From the NCBI RefSeq assembly GCF_019977755.1, contig NZ_AP025145.1, positions 1,922,001 to 1,986,000 on the forward strand: a DNA stretch of 64,000 bases. The letters run 5' to 3'. The notes below the pieces were generated by a model. It did no database searches. It saw nothing but the letters and a program-made list of their open reading frames with translations, and was not told where the DNA came from. The DNA is from Vibrio penaeicida (GTDB lineage Bacteria > Pseudomonadota > Gammaproteobacteria > Enterobacterales > Vibrionaceae). Made by a program: the position numbers and the translations under genes. This document shows positions 54,653 to 63,507 of the stretch, piece by piece. Position 1 is the first letter of the stretch. Every line of letters begins with the position of its first letter.

Positions 54653-54667
54653 TGAAACGCTTTTTCA
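54653..54667. promoter_or_regulatory. Candidate KdgR operator
   Basis: TGAAACGCTTTTTCA, a TGAAA-N5-TTTCA palindrome, fits my recollection of the KdgR box core (TGAAAC-n-n-n-GTTTCA-like) with one mismatch. It lies in the divergent region in front of the ABC operon, and kdgR is only two kilobases past the operon end. The site is short and the local DNA is AT-rich, so a chance match is possible. Confidence 0.5.
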
Positions 54668-54869
54668 TATTTTTGCCAATCCAGTCAGCAAAAATACTAT
54701 GAAGCGTGATCAACGCCAAATATTTGTATCAGTAATGATTTGCAGAAGGGAAGTTTTGTAAGAGGAAAGTCAATTATATTAGCAGTATCAATTTTGCAAC
54801 AACAGTTCCCCTTCGATTGCTGTAAAACAAGTTACGTACCTTCCCGATACGGAATCATCAGGAACTACT

Positions 54870-56102
54870 ATGAAAAAACTTAATATAATATTTATCAGCG
54901 TCGTACTTTTGCTTGGCTGCACAAGCAACACACCACAAAACGGTTTACATGAGGTTTTACTGACTAAGCCATACACGGAAACTAGCCGTTTCCATACCGT
55001 CGTTCCCGTGCTTACTATTAAGAACAAGATGTATCTCTACGCCAGTATCAATGGAAAGCGGTATAGCTTTATCTTTGACACAGGCTCACCCACAATTCTG
55101 ACCAAGCAGGTTGCCACCGATCTTGGGTTAGAAATCATGGGCACCAACAAAGGAAAAGACGCAAATGGAAACCTCGTTTCCATGGATTTGTCGATTGCAG
55201 ATTCAATATCAATAGGTGACGTCAATTTTCGCAATGTCCCTGTCTTTATATTCGATCCATCGCACCTTACAGGGGCGTCATGCTACTTAGAAGGTGGGGT
55301 CATAGGCTCTGAAATTCTTCCACTAGCAACCTGGCAGCTCAATTTTTATGATAGTGAGATTGTCATAACCAGTGACAGGCGAAAATTGGACTACATTAAC
55401 AACGCCTCCCGCGCTTCGCTTAAGCAGGGCGGCTACCCACACGCGCCGATTTTTGAACATCGCATAAACGGGAAATTTAAAGACAATGCGCTGTTTGATA
55501 CAGGCAATACTGAGTTACTGAACCTTAACCCGCTAGCGCTGCAACAAATGATCACTGACGGAGTAATCCCTAACCCCAAAGTTGAGGGGCATGGTTCATT
55601 TGGCGAATCAGCCGGTGGAGAAGCAGAACCAACCACGTATTATCAAGCCGCCATTGAAAGTATGAGTATCGGTGGATTGGAGCTGGAAAATTTCTACGCT
55701 TGGAGCCGCACAACCACACCAACACTGATTGGCGCAAAACTGCTGGAAGATCATATAGTCACGCTGGACTACCCAAATAGAAATGCCTATTTCTATTCAC
55801 TTCACGAAAGAAAAAGAGATAAAGAGAGCGCTAAGGAGCCTGTCAATTGGGGCTTTCGAACCAGTATCGGCGAATTAAACGCTCTTAACGTGAGTTTTCT
55901 CGAGTCCCCTTCAATTGCAGAAAATGCTGGGCTCCAATTGGGCGACCGAGTTCTAAAAGTGAGTTACCGAGATACCACCTATATCGCACCGGAAAAGCAT
56001 TGTGAAATACTTCGCTGGCTACCCAGAGCATATGATGGTCAAAATCTTGAGCTAAAAGTACTGCGTGGTGACGACCATAAAATCATTCGAATGGAGCGAT
56101 AA
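54870..56102 (+). CDS. Two-domain retropepsin-like aspartic protease lipoprotein with PDZ domain
   Basis: A 410-residue protein. Residues 1-17 are a lipoprotein signal ending LLLGC, so it is lipid-anchored in an envelope membrane. Two retropepsin-like lobes follow, each with the catalytic triplet (FIFDTGSPTIL near residue 66 and NALFDTGNTELL near 212). The C-terminal ~80 residues resemble a PDZ domain (FLESPSIAENAGLQLGDRVL). Two lobes on one chain could form a pseudo-dimer active site as in pepsins, or each lobe could be part of a homodimer. The substrate is unknown. Confidence 0.85.
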   Translation: MKKLNIIFISVVLLLGCTSNTPQNGLHEVLLTKPYTETSRFHTVVPVLTIKNKMYLYASINGKRYSFIFDTGSPTILTKQVATDLGLEIMGTNKGKDANGNLVSMDLSIADSISIGDVNFRNVPVFIFDPSHLTGASCYLEGGVIGSEILPLATWQLNFYDSEIVITSDRRKLDYINNASRASLKQGGYPHAPIFEHRINGKFKDNALFDTGNTELLNLNPLALQQMITDGVIPNPKVEGHGSFGESAGGEAEPTTYYQAAIESMSIGGLELENFYAWSRTTTPTLIGAKLLEDHIVTLDYPNRNAYFYSLHERKRDKESAKEPVNWGFRTSIGELNALNVSFLESPSIAENAGLQLGDRVLKVSYRDTTYIAPEKHCEILRWLPRAYDGQNLELKVLRGDDHKIIRMER

Positions 56103-56142
56103 GCAGTAAAAAATCAATAGAGAAGCAATGGAAAAACAATAG

Positions 56143-56178
56143 AACCATCCGTTTTCACTATGGAGACAACGGATGGTT
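56143..56178. terminator. Hairpin between the protease gene and glpK
   Basis: Perfect 11-bp arms AACCATCCGTT and AACGGATGGTT around a 14-nt loop, between two convergent genes. A short T-rich stretch follows on the minus strand (CTATTGTTTTTCC), so it may terminate glpK; on the plus strand no T-tract follows. Confidence 0.6.
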
Positions 56179-56226
56179 CTACGCCCAAGGAACCTACTTT
56201 ATTTTTGAACTTATTTATTCTTTAAT

Positions 56227-57717
56227 TTATTTTGCTTGAGTTTGACGTATCGCTTGCTTCCATCCTTCATAGAGACGTGATTGCTCTTCTCGTTTCATCT
56301 GTGGTGAGAACACTTTGTCCACTTGGCGCTTATCGTCTAACTCTTTCTTATCTTGCCAAAAACCGACAGCTAACCCCGCGAGTATAGCGGCACCTAATGC
56401 CGTTGATTCGGTTACCGAAGGGCGCACCACTTTGGTGTGCATTATGTCGGATTGAAATTGCATGAGGAAATCATTCGCAACGGCACCACCATCTACACGA
56501 ACCTGATTTAGCTTAATACCCGCATCTTCTTCCATAGCTTCAAGAACATCGCGGCTTTGGTAGGCAATAGACTCCAATGTGGCGCGTATGATGTGGTTTC
56601 GGTTAGTGCCTCGCGTAATGCCAGTGAGCGTACCTCTGGCATGAGGATCCCAATACGGTGCACCAAGCCCTACAAATGCAGGCACCAGATAAACACCATT
56701 CGAATCCTCGACTTTCTCAGCAAAATATTGCGTGTCGGAGGCATCGCGGATCAAGCCTAATTCATCTCGTAACCACTGCACAGTTGCTCCGCCCATAAAG
56801 ACACTGCCTTCCAAGGCATACGCTATTTCATCGCCTATTTTATACGCGATGGTGGTTAGCAACCCATGCTTAGACTGAATGGCTTGATCGCCCGTGTTCA
56901 TCAACAAGAAGCAACCCGTTCCGTAGGTATTTTTCACCATGCCCTTAGTAAAGCACTGCTGACCAATCATCGCGGCTTGCTGGTCACCTGCAATGCCGGA
57001 GATAGGGATTTCTGTCCCACCACCTATGTTGGCATAGCCGTACACTTCACTGCTCGACTTCACTTCAGGCATCATGCTGCGCGGAATATTAAACAGCTCC
57101 AACAGCTTGTTATCCCATTCCAATGTATGAATGTTGAATAGCATAGAGCGGGATGCATTCGATACATCAGTCACATGGGATTTACCATTGGTGAGTTTCC
57201 AGATCAACCAAGTATCGACCGTTCCGAACAAGAGCTCCCCTTTTTCAGCTCTCTCTCGCACGCCTTCTACGTTATCAAGAATCCATTGAATTTTAGAACC
57301 AGAGAAGTACGCATCAACCACTAAACCCGTGGTTTGTTGAATGTAGTCTCCCCAGCCTTGCGCTTTAATTGCATCACAAGTTTCAGCTGTGCGGCGGCAT
57401 TGCCAAACAATCGCATTGTAAACAGGGTGTCCCGTGTTTTTGTCCCAAACAATGGTGGTTTCACGTTGGTTGGTAATACCGATTGCGGCGACTTGCTCGT
57501 TATCAATGTCCGATTGAGCTAAGACTTCAGTTAAGGAAGAACGCTGCGTCCCCCAAATTTCCATTGGATCGTGTTCAACCCATCCGCCTTTCGGATAGAT
57601 CTGACTAAATTCACGCTGTGTCGTGCTCAAAATATTAGCACTCTGATCGAAGATGATAGCGCGAGAGCTGGTTGTTCCCTGATCCAAGGCAACGATGACT
57701 TTGTTGCGTACTTCCAT
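56227..57717 (-). CDS. glpK: Glycerol kinase
   Basis: A 496-residue FGGY kinase that makes sn-glycerol 3-phosphate from glycerol and ATP. Signatures: [33 protein letters not shown], the FGGY pattern [19 protein letters not shown] and [16 protein letters not shown]. Length is the usual one. It is divergent from glpD across a 293-bp region with GlpR-like half-sites at both ends. In many Vibrio the two genes are apart; here they form a divergent pair without glpF. Confidence 0.96.
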   Translation of the reverse strand: MEVRNKVIVALDQGTTSSRAIIFDQSANILSTTQREFSQIYPKGGWVEHDPMEIWGTQRSSLTEVLAQSDIDNEQVAAIGITNQRETTIVWDKNTGHPVYNAIVWQCRRTAETCDAIKAQGWGDYIQQTTGLVVDAYFSGSKIQWILDNVEGVRERAEKGELLFGTVDTWLIWKLTNGKSHVTDVSNASRSMLFNIHTLEWDNKLLELFNIPRSMMPEVKSSSEVYGYANIGGGTEIPISGIAGDQQAAMIGQQCFTKGMVKNTYGTGCFLLMNTGDQAIQSKHGLLTTIAYKIGDEIAYALEGSVFMGGATVQWLRDELGLIRDASDTQYFAEKVEDSNGVYLVPAFVGLGAPYWDPHARGTLTGITRGTNRNHIIRATLESIAYQSRDVLEAMEEDAGIKLNQVRVDGGAVANDFLMQFQSDIMHTKVVRPSVTESTALGAAILAGLAVGFWQDKKELDDKRQVDKVFSPQMKREEQSRLYEGWKQAIRQTQAK

Positions 57718-57765
57718 GAATGCTCCGTGACCCTTTTTGATTAAATTAACTGCATTCTTCCATCA

Positions 57766-57785
57766 AATGTTCGTTTTCGCAACAA
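57766..57785. promoter_or_regulatory. GlpR-like operator near glpK
   Basis: AATGTTCGTTTTCGCAACAA. The left half matches the GlpR consensus WATGTTCGWTAWCGAACATW well; the right half is degenerate. It lies 50 bases upstream of glpK. Confidence 0.6.
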
Positions 57786-57973
57786 AACACTCAAAGGTTA
57801 ATTCGATGTAAACGCATAACTGTGAGCTCGGTTAAACCTAAACATTATAACGTTTGTATTGGCGTAACATTACAATTCAAGGTCAGTATTCGATAGGTTA
57901 CAAGGGCTTTACTAAAATATTTTGTTGGTTTTTTACTCGACCTACTTATGAGTTTGTGTATATACTGCTCAAT

Positions 57974-57993
57974 AACGAAAACAAACGAACATT
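57974..57993. promoter_or_regulatory. GlpR-like operator near glpD
   Basis: AACGAAAACAAACGAACATT, 17 bases before the glpD ATG. Read on the other strand it starts AATGTTCGTTTGTTTTCG, so it mirrors the site near glpK. A GlpR-type repressor bound here would block glpD. Confidence 0.65.
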
Positions 57994-58010
57994 TACGAAG
58001 GTAGAGAACT

Positions 58011-59567
58011 ATGTCAACGCAAGCTGAATTCGATAAAACGACTTCTGCTAAACATCACTCAAGCAAGAGTGAAGAATACGATGTCGTGATCATTGGTGGC
58101 GGAATCAATGGTGTAGCAGTCGCTGCGGATGCGGCAGGTCGCGGGTTAAAAGTCGGGCTGTACGAGATGTCGGATCTCGCTTCAGCGACATCGTCTGCAA
58201 GCAGCAAGCTCATTCACGGTGGTTTACGCTACCTTGAACATTACGAATTTCGCTTAGTGAGTGAAGCACTCGCAGAACGTGAAGTGCTATTAAAAAATGC
58301 ACCTCACCTTGTTGCTCCTATGCGCTTTCAGTTACCTCATCGTCCTCACCTTCGCCCTGCATGGATGATCCGTGCTGGTTTGTTTCTTTACGATCACATT
58401 GGTAAACGTGTCTCTCTACCCGCAAGCCACGGCGTTAACTTTGCCCAATCCAGCCCATTACTGCCAGAAATGAAAGTAGGCTTTGAGTATTCAGATTGCG
58501 CGGTCGATGATGCTCGTTTAGTGGTTGCAAACGCTCAAATGGCGACGCAATTTGGCGCGACTGTGGAAACTCGTTCTCGATGCATCGACGCCACTCGCAG
58601 CGCTGATGGTTGGGAAATCGAGATTGAAAATACACAAGATCATTCAGTGAAAACCGTAACGGCAAAGGCACTTGTTAACGCTGCTGGACCTTGGGTGGAC
58701 CGCTTTTTTGATAGCCAGCTTAAGATGCGCTCTCCTCGTGGTATTCGTCTAGTAAAAGGCAGCCACATCGTTGTTCCGCGTTTGTACCCTGAAAACCATG
58801 CCTTTATCTTGCAAAACGAAGACAATCGCATTGTGTTTGTTATCCCATATCAAGACAAATACTCCTGCATTGGTACGACCGATGTGGAATATCAAGGCGA
58901 TCCTTCAAAAGTAGAAATCAGCCAAGATGAAATCACTTATCTGTGTGACATTGTGAACCAGCATTTTGTGGAAAAAGTCTCTCCAGGCGATGTGATTAAT
59001 ACGTGGTCAGGTGTACGTCCACTTTGTGATGACGAATCTTCAGACGCACAAGCAGTAACGCGTGATTACACCATCGAGCTGGATGATATGTTTGATGATG
59101 CCCCATTATTGTCTATCTTCGGCGGTAAGCTCACCACTTACCGTAAGTTAGGGCAAGCCGCAGTAAACAAGCTCGCGCCATTCTTCCCTAAAATGAAGGA
59201 GGAATGGACAAAGTCAGCCATACTTCCAGGTGGCGATTTTTCCAATCGCGAACAGCTTTCGACTGCACTTCAGCATAGTTACCCATGGCTCAACCAAGAC
59301 ATCATCCGTCGCTGGGTACGCGCTTATGGAACACTAAGCCATCGAATCATTGGGCAAAGAACCAGCATAGAAGACATGGGCACCGATTTCGGTCACGGAT
59401 TATATCAAGCCGAAGTGGATTACTTAGTTCAGCATGAATGGGCAACCACAACGGACGATATCTTATGGCGACGATCCAAGCTTGGTATAGAGTTTAGTGA
59501 ATTGGATGTGGAAAAACTTGAGCTCTATTTAAACAAACCTGAAGCAAGGTTAGGAATCGCCGTTTAA
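58011..59567 (+). CDS. glpD: Aerobic glycerol-3-phosphate dehydrogenase
   Basis: A 518-residue FAD enzyme that oxidises sn-glycerol 3-phosphate to dihydroxyacetone phosphate and feeds quinone. The FAD loop is VVIIGGGINGVAVAADAAGR, LASATSSASSKLIHGGLRYL is the family signature and FGGKLTTYRKL the second. GAAGG precedes the ATG. It is divergent from glpK. The C-terminal part lacks an EF-hand, as in the bacterial form. Confidence 0.96.
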   Translation: MSTQAEFDKTTSAKHHSSKSEEYDVVIIGGGINGVAVAADAAGRGLKVGLYEMSDLASATSSASSKLIHGGLRYLEHYEFRLVSEALAEREVLLKNAPHLVAPMRFQLPHRPHLRPAWMIRAGLFLYDHIGKRVSLPASHGVNFAQSSPLLPEMKVGFEYSDCAVDDARLVVANAQMATQFGATVETRSRCIDATRSADGWEIEIENTQDHSVKTVTAKALVNAAGPWVDRFFDSQLKMRSPRGIRLVKGSHIVVPRLYPENHAFILQNEDNRIVFVIPYQDKYSCIGTTDVEYQGDPSKVEISQDEITYLCDIVNQHFVEKVSPGDVINTWSGVRPLCDDESSDAQAVTRDYTIELDDMFDDAPLLSIFGGKLTTYRKLGQAAVNKLAPFFPKMKEEWTKSAILPGGDFSNREQLSTALQHSYPWLNQDIIRRWVRAYGTLSHRIIGQRTSIEDMGTDFGHGLYQAEVDYLVQHEWATTTDDILWRRSKLGIEFSELDVEKLELYLNKPEARLGIAV

Positions 59568-59629
59568 AAAAGTCTTTTAGATCAATACAGTATTTTACTT
59601 ATCAGCTCCTGCAACACTTACCTCTTATT

Positions 59630-59666
59630 GCCTACCCGGCTCAAAAATAGCCGTGGTAGGCTCTTT
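59630..59666 (+). terminator. Intrinsic terminator of glpD
   Basis: GCCTACC-CGGCT and AGCCG-T-GGTAGGC form a long stem with one bulge around a CAAAAAT loop, followed by CTCTTTAT. It lies 63 bases past the stop. Confidence 0.8.
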
Positions 59667-59913
59667 ATAAATCCAACCCTCTGCCAATAAAGTGTCATTT
59701 TTACTCGCAATGTTTTTCTTTCTAAATATAATGCCTATTTATAACACGGGATACGTGACACCCAATTTCAGGGTATTTTCACTCTGATTTTTTCATACTA
59801 AAGCTCATAAAATTATAAAGTCACGAAGGAAAAACAATAAGAAAGAACGCCAAGGAATGGTGAAACTGGTCGGTTGAACCTTAATAATAAATTCCATCAT
59901 ATATAGGCGTTTT
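59667..59913. other. Intergenic region upstream of the GlxA-type gene
   Basis: AT-rich, without a supportable gene. Promoter of the AraC-type regulator is expected here. Confidence 0.45.
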
Positions 59914-60879
59914 GTGGAAAAAAGACCCATAACATTAACTGCACTTGCATTTGCTGACGCTCCGGTTACTTCAATCTCTGGACCAATCGAAGTTTTGACT
60001 ATTGCCGCCTTTCTTGCTGGCGCACCGCAACCCATAATTAACATCGTAACTCAGGACAACATGCCCGTTAACGGTTTGGGGGGAGTAGCACTTTCCCCTA
60101 CCATCGCAATGGAAGATGTCAGAGAAACCGACATACTGCTAGTCGGCTCTGTCGGTTTTCCAGATAAAGAACTCAAAGCTTGTTCAGAAGCTGCACTTCA
60201 ATGGCTAAAAAGCTTTGAAAGCAAAAACATCCCCATCATTTCCATCTGCACAGGTGCGTTTGCGCTCGCCAAAGCAGATTTATTGTCGAAGTGTAACGCT
60301 ACAACGCACTGGCACTTCGCCAACATGTACCGTGATATGTTTCCGGAAATCAAACTTCGCGTTGAACGTCGCGTTACATGTGATAATAACCGTTACTGCA
60401 CCTCAGGTATCAGCGGTTATAGCGATGTCATGATGTTGATCGTAGAGCAACTCTTTGGTTTAACTGTACGCGAAAATTGCCATCAATTTATCTTTGGTGA
60501 CACCGACCAAGTGCAGCAAAAATCGCTGGCTAAATTTATCCCTTATCGCCAGCATAACGATTCATTAATCCATCAGCTTCAAGACTGGATGCACAGTAGC
60601 CACAATTATCAGTTTTCGGTATCTGAATTGAGCAAACGCATCCACTTGAGTGAGAGACAGATGAAGCGTCGATTCAAACTGGCGACCGGACAAACACCGA
60701 TTCAATACATTCAGCAGATTCGGCTTTCCACAGCTAAAGACAGATTGGAGAAAACTAAGCAGACTGTAGAGGAAATTAGCCGAGCAGTGGGTTACGAAGA
60801 CGTGCGATACTTCCGGGAATTGTTCAAGAAATCGAATGACATGACGCCCTTGGAATATCGAAAGCGTTATCAGCATTAA
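59914..60879 (+). CDS. GlxA-type AraC-family regulator (DJ-1/PfpI domain)
   Basis: A 321-residue protein with an N-terminal DJ-1/PfpI (class-I amidotransferase-like) domain (about 5-180; ETDILLVGSVGFPD, IISICTGAFALAKADLLSKC) and a C-terminal AraC HTH pair (225-320; LSKRIHLSERQMKRRFKLAT, TVEEISRAVGYEDVRYFREL). The CTGAF cysteine sits at the usual elbow. The start is GTG 59914, with TAGGCG a few bases upstream. This architecture senses small nitrogen compounds in several known regulators; no such gene adjoins it here. Confidence 0.88.
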   Translation: MEKRPITLTALAFADAPVTSISGPIEVLTIAAFLAGAPQPIINIVTQDNMPVNGLGGVALSPTIAMEDVRETDILLVGSVGFPDKELKACSEAALQWLKSFESKNIPIISICTGAFALAKADLLSKCNATTHWHFANMYRDMFPEIKLRVERRVTCDNNRYCTSGISGYSDVMMLIVEQLFGLTVRENCHQFIFGDTDQVQQKSLAKFIPYRQHNDSLIHQLQDWMHSSHNYQFSVSELSKRIHLSERQMKRRFKLATGQTPIQYIQQIRLSTAKDRLEKTKQTVEEISRAVGYEDVRYFRELFKKSNDMTPLEYRKRYQH

Positions 60880-60881
60880 AC

Positions 60882-60910
60882 AAATGGCGGGGATATCCCG
60901 CCATTTTTTT
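60882..60910. terminator. Intrinsic terminator between convergent genes
   Basis: ATGGCGGG and CCCGCCAT arms around a short loop, then seven T on the plus strand; three or more A precede it, so it may also work for the minus-strand gene. Confidence 0.9.
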
Positions 60911-60913
60911 ATG

Positions 60914-62842
60914 CTACTGAGGTTTTACTGCTAGCAGCCCTGCACTAACTAACCCCCGTGATACATTTGAGTAGTCATTAGAAGTTAGAGGATTAGGGTT
61001 CATCGCACTCATTCCCACCATTGCCAATGCGCCAGATAATGACTTGGTCCCAGATTGCTTAGCCAAGTTATTTTTCGTCTGGTTCATTCTCGCTTGATTA
61101 TCGATATCGACAGCGGCCTGATTAACCTCTTCTGGCGACATATGAATAGAGTCACCAACACCCAGCGTTTCCAAGTATTTGTCTAATACATGGCGCTCTG
61201 GGCTTGAAATACGATCGTGCAAGGTTTGTACGCCATCTTGAACTGAAACGTTACTGAATGTTGGAATTCGCCAAATTTCTTCAGCCAGTTTACGGTAATC
61301 CGCTTCAAGTAAATTCAGTGCCATGGCAATAGAATCTGCACAACGACCCAACGCTATTTCGTTGACATTTCTATTGTATTTAATGTCATTCTTCCACTTA
61401 GTTTGTTTGCTTCTAAGGTGCTTGCCAAACGAGTCCCAAAGCAGAACTTTTAACAACATAGGATTTACCATTGTACCAAACTCTACGTTTGTCCCTACCC
61501 CTACTGTTGCCCCTGCTGAACCTTTGAACGTAAAATCACCAGAGCCTTTAACTATGGCTTCTAAACCCGCGGATGCTCCTATACCTGCATTTACAGAACC
61601 GGTCACGCTGCCTGACAACATGTTGAGTCCACGAGCTTTCAACGTAAACGTACTGGTTCCCTGAGCTTTTGCTCCCGCAAAAACGCTCGCACCAATTTTA
61701 GTTTTGATCACTTCATCGCCAGCAAAGATATTTGCTGTGTTCAACGTACCAGTAAACTGAACCTTTGCGCTAGCACCAACAAATAGCTCTCCTTCATTTT
61801 TCAGAGACATAAAGTCTGCGACTGAAAGTTCATGAGATATGGTCAGTTTCATACCCGCTTGCGCTGCTAGCTGCGCATCAATTTCTAGGTCAATACCCGG
61901 AATGAGCTGCATGGAAGCAAAAGAGTCATCTTCGTCTTCTTTTTTGTCAGTTTCCCATGCTTTACTTGGCGACTTATCGAAACTGAATTTGGAGCTTGTC
62001 TTTTTGCCCGCTTCTTCACCCAGCTTCTTTTCTCGAAATCCAGCAGCACCACCCTGACCTATTTTTGTATGTGCGCTGAACTTACTGTTTTCACGGCCAA
62101 ACACTTCAGCCGACGCGTTAATCTGGTTCTTCATTTTTCCGAAGTCCCAGGTTTTCTCAAATGCTATTTTCGCTTCAGCAAATAGAGATTGAGATGCTTC
62201 ATAACTTGCCGAAAAATCTTCGGCACTGAACTTTCCTTCAGAAGAGGACTCAGCACCTTTTTTGGAAGATTTCTGAAACAGCTCATTCAACGCAGGCCAA
62301 AGATCCGCATTACACTTCAAGTGTTTTTGGTAAGCTTCCAAAAGTGTATGAACTTGCGCCTCTAAGATCTCGACTTTCAACTTACCCAATTCAGCTGCAA
62401 CAACAATGTTGCTATGTGAGCGTTTTAACACTTCTTGTTTGTTATGCAGCATTTGAAAGAACGCACGGTTTATCAGTTTGGAACGGACCGACTCCGTAGG
62501 TGATCGGTGTGGCTGGATAACCTTCACGACACTGCCAAACTTCTTCGTCACTCGTTCTACAAAAAACTGCCATACAGGATGCTTAGTAACCGCTGCACTA
62601 TTGCTGTTACCTGACTGACGATACAAATCAGCCTCAACCTCGGAATAGATAATATCTATCGCCTTCTCTAAATATGGTAAGGCTCTATTGGAGTGCCTTC
62701 TGCCGCATGCGAGAGACAGTTTTTTTAACCACTGCTCAATTTCTATTGCACACCCTAAATTATTGATTAATTTTCCACCGTCTCCTTTGATTGATGACAC
62801 ATCAAAATCGAGATTGGCGGCGGCAAGCTGTTTTTTATTCAT
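60914..62842 (-). CDS. Unrecognised T6SS-linked protein, 642 residues, glycine-rich core
   Basis: I do not recognise this family. AGGAAAG precedes the ATG. Residues 1-200 are mostly helical, 200-310 are Ser/Lys/Glu-rich (AESSSEGKFSAEDFSASYEA), about 330-450 form a glycine/alanine-rich beta block with alternating short strands (GASVFAGAKAQGTSTFTLKA, KGSGDFTFKGSAGATVGVGT), and 460-642 are helical with a Q/N-rich end. No signal peptide. It begins 15 bases after the kinase stop, in the same orientation as tssM, so it is very probably part of the T6SS cluster. It could be an effector, a scaffold or a kinase partner; no catalytic motif is visible. Confidence 0.75.
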   Translation of the reverse strand: MNKKQLAAANLDFDVSSIKGDGGKLINNLGCAIEIEQWLKKLSLACGRRHSNRALPYLEKAIDIIYSEVEADLYRQSGNSNSAAVTKHPVWQFFVERVTKKFGSVVKVIQPHRSPTESVRSKLINRAFFQMLHNKQEVLKRSHSNIVVAAELGKLKVEILEAQVHTLLEAYQKHLKCNADLWPALNELFQKSSKKGAESSSEGKFSAEDFSASYEASQSLFAEAKIAFEKTWDFGKMKNQINASAEVFGRENSKFSAHTKIGQGGAAGFREKKLGEEAGKKTSSKFSFDKSPSKAWETDKKEDEDDSFASMQLIPGIDLEIDAQLAAQAGMKLTISHELSVADFMSLKNEGELFVGASAKVQFTGTLNTANIFAGDEVIKTKIGASVFAGAKAQGTSTFTLKARGLNMLSGSVTGSVNAGIGASAGLEAIVKGSGDFTFKGSAGATVGVGTNVEFGTMVNPMLLKVLLWDSFGKHLRSKQTKWKNDIKYNRNVNEIALGRCADSIAMALNLLEADYRKLAEEIWRIPTFSNVSVQDGVQTLHDRISSPERHVLDKYLETLGVGDSIHMSPEEVNQAAVDIDNQARMNQTKNNLAKQSGTKSLSGALAMVGMSAMNPNPLTSNDYSNVSRGLVSAGLLAVKPQ

Positions 62843-62857
62843 AGGCTTTCCTGTTGT

Positions 62858-63499
62858 TTAAACCTCAATGCTTAAGGCATCTCGCCATGTGAAAAGCGTT
62901 GAGCGTATTGAGTTGTCACGTGCTACAGACATGACCTGATCGATGATTTGAAGTAGCGGAAACCAGTCATCTCCCGTATCCACTAGCCCTTCTCCACTCA
63001 ATTGATTGGGCGATGCAAACATTGGGGTTGCCTGCCAATCAGTGAGTGCTTCCCGAGAAGTTCCAATGCGATGACTGGCCCCGAAATCAATCAATCGAAT
63101 TGTTCTTAAATTAGGGACATAAAGTATGTTGGAAGGCTTAATGTCACCATGCACCCAGCCGTTTTTATGGCAGTGTTTGATTGACTGAATTACGTGTGAT
63201 AGTAACGACGTAAACAGCGCCACATCCTGCGGGTTAAAGTCACTCAGAGGTATAGCGTGTTGATCAAATTCCAGCGTAAGCTGCAGGTTCGACCAATCCA
63301 CATCCAGTACCTTTTGAATTTGACTGCCTCTGCATTCCTGAAGAGCAGCCCATTCACGCTCAAGTGGCTCTTTTGTCTCAAATTGTTTGATGTAGCGATC
63401 CGGTGACTCACCAATTGTTATTAACTGGTGAGCTTTAACTCGCGTGACTAATTCTCGACCACGTGACGTATTCATCGGATTCACTACACCGTCTAACAT
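62858..63499 (-). CDS. Atypical serine/threonine protein kinase, T6SS-associated
   Basis: A 213-residue kinase-like protein. VHGDIKPSNILYV (catalytic loop, HGD in place of HRD) and LIDFGASHRIG (DFG) are clear; TPMFASPNQL is the activation-segment end (A/S-P-E equivalent, with N replacing E). The N-lobe is short: a glycine loop is not evident and YIKQF may supply the lysine. No membrane segment or extracellular domain follows, unlike PpkA. AGGAAAAGG precedes the ATG. Eight bases separate it from tssM. T6SS kinases regulate secretion by threonine phosphorylation; activity of this shortened form is open. Confidence 0.82.
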   Translation of the reverse strand: MLDGVVNPMNTSRGRELVTRVKAHQLITIGESPDRYIKQFETKEPLEREWAALQECRGSQIQKVLDVDWSNLQLTLEFDQHAIPLSDFNPQDVALFTSLLSHVIQSIKHCHKNGWVHGDIKPSNILYVPNLRTIRLIDFGASHRIGTSREALTDWQATPMFASPNQLSGEGLVDTGDDWFPLLQIIDQVMSVARDNSIRSTLFTWRDALSIEV

Positions 63500-63507
63500 G
63501 CCTTTTC

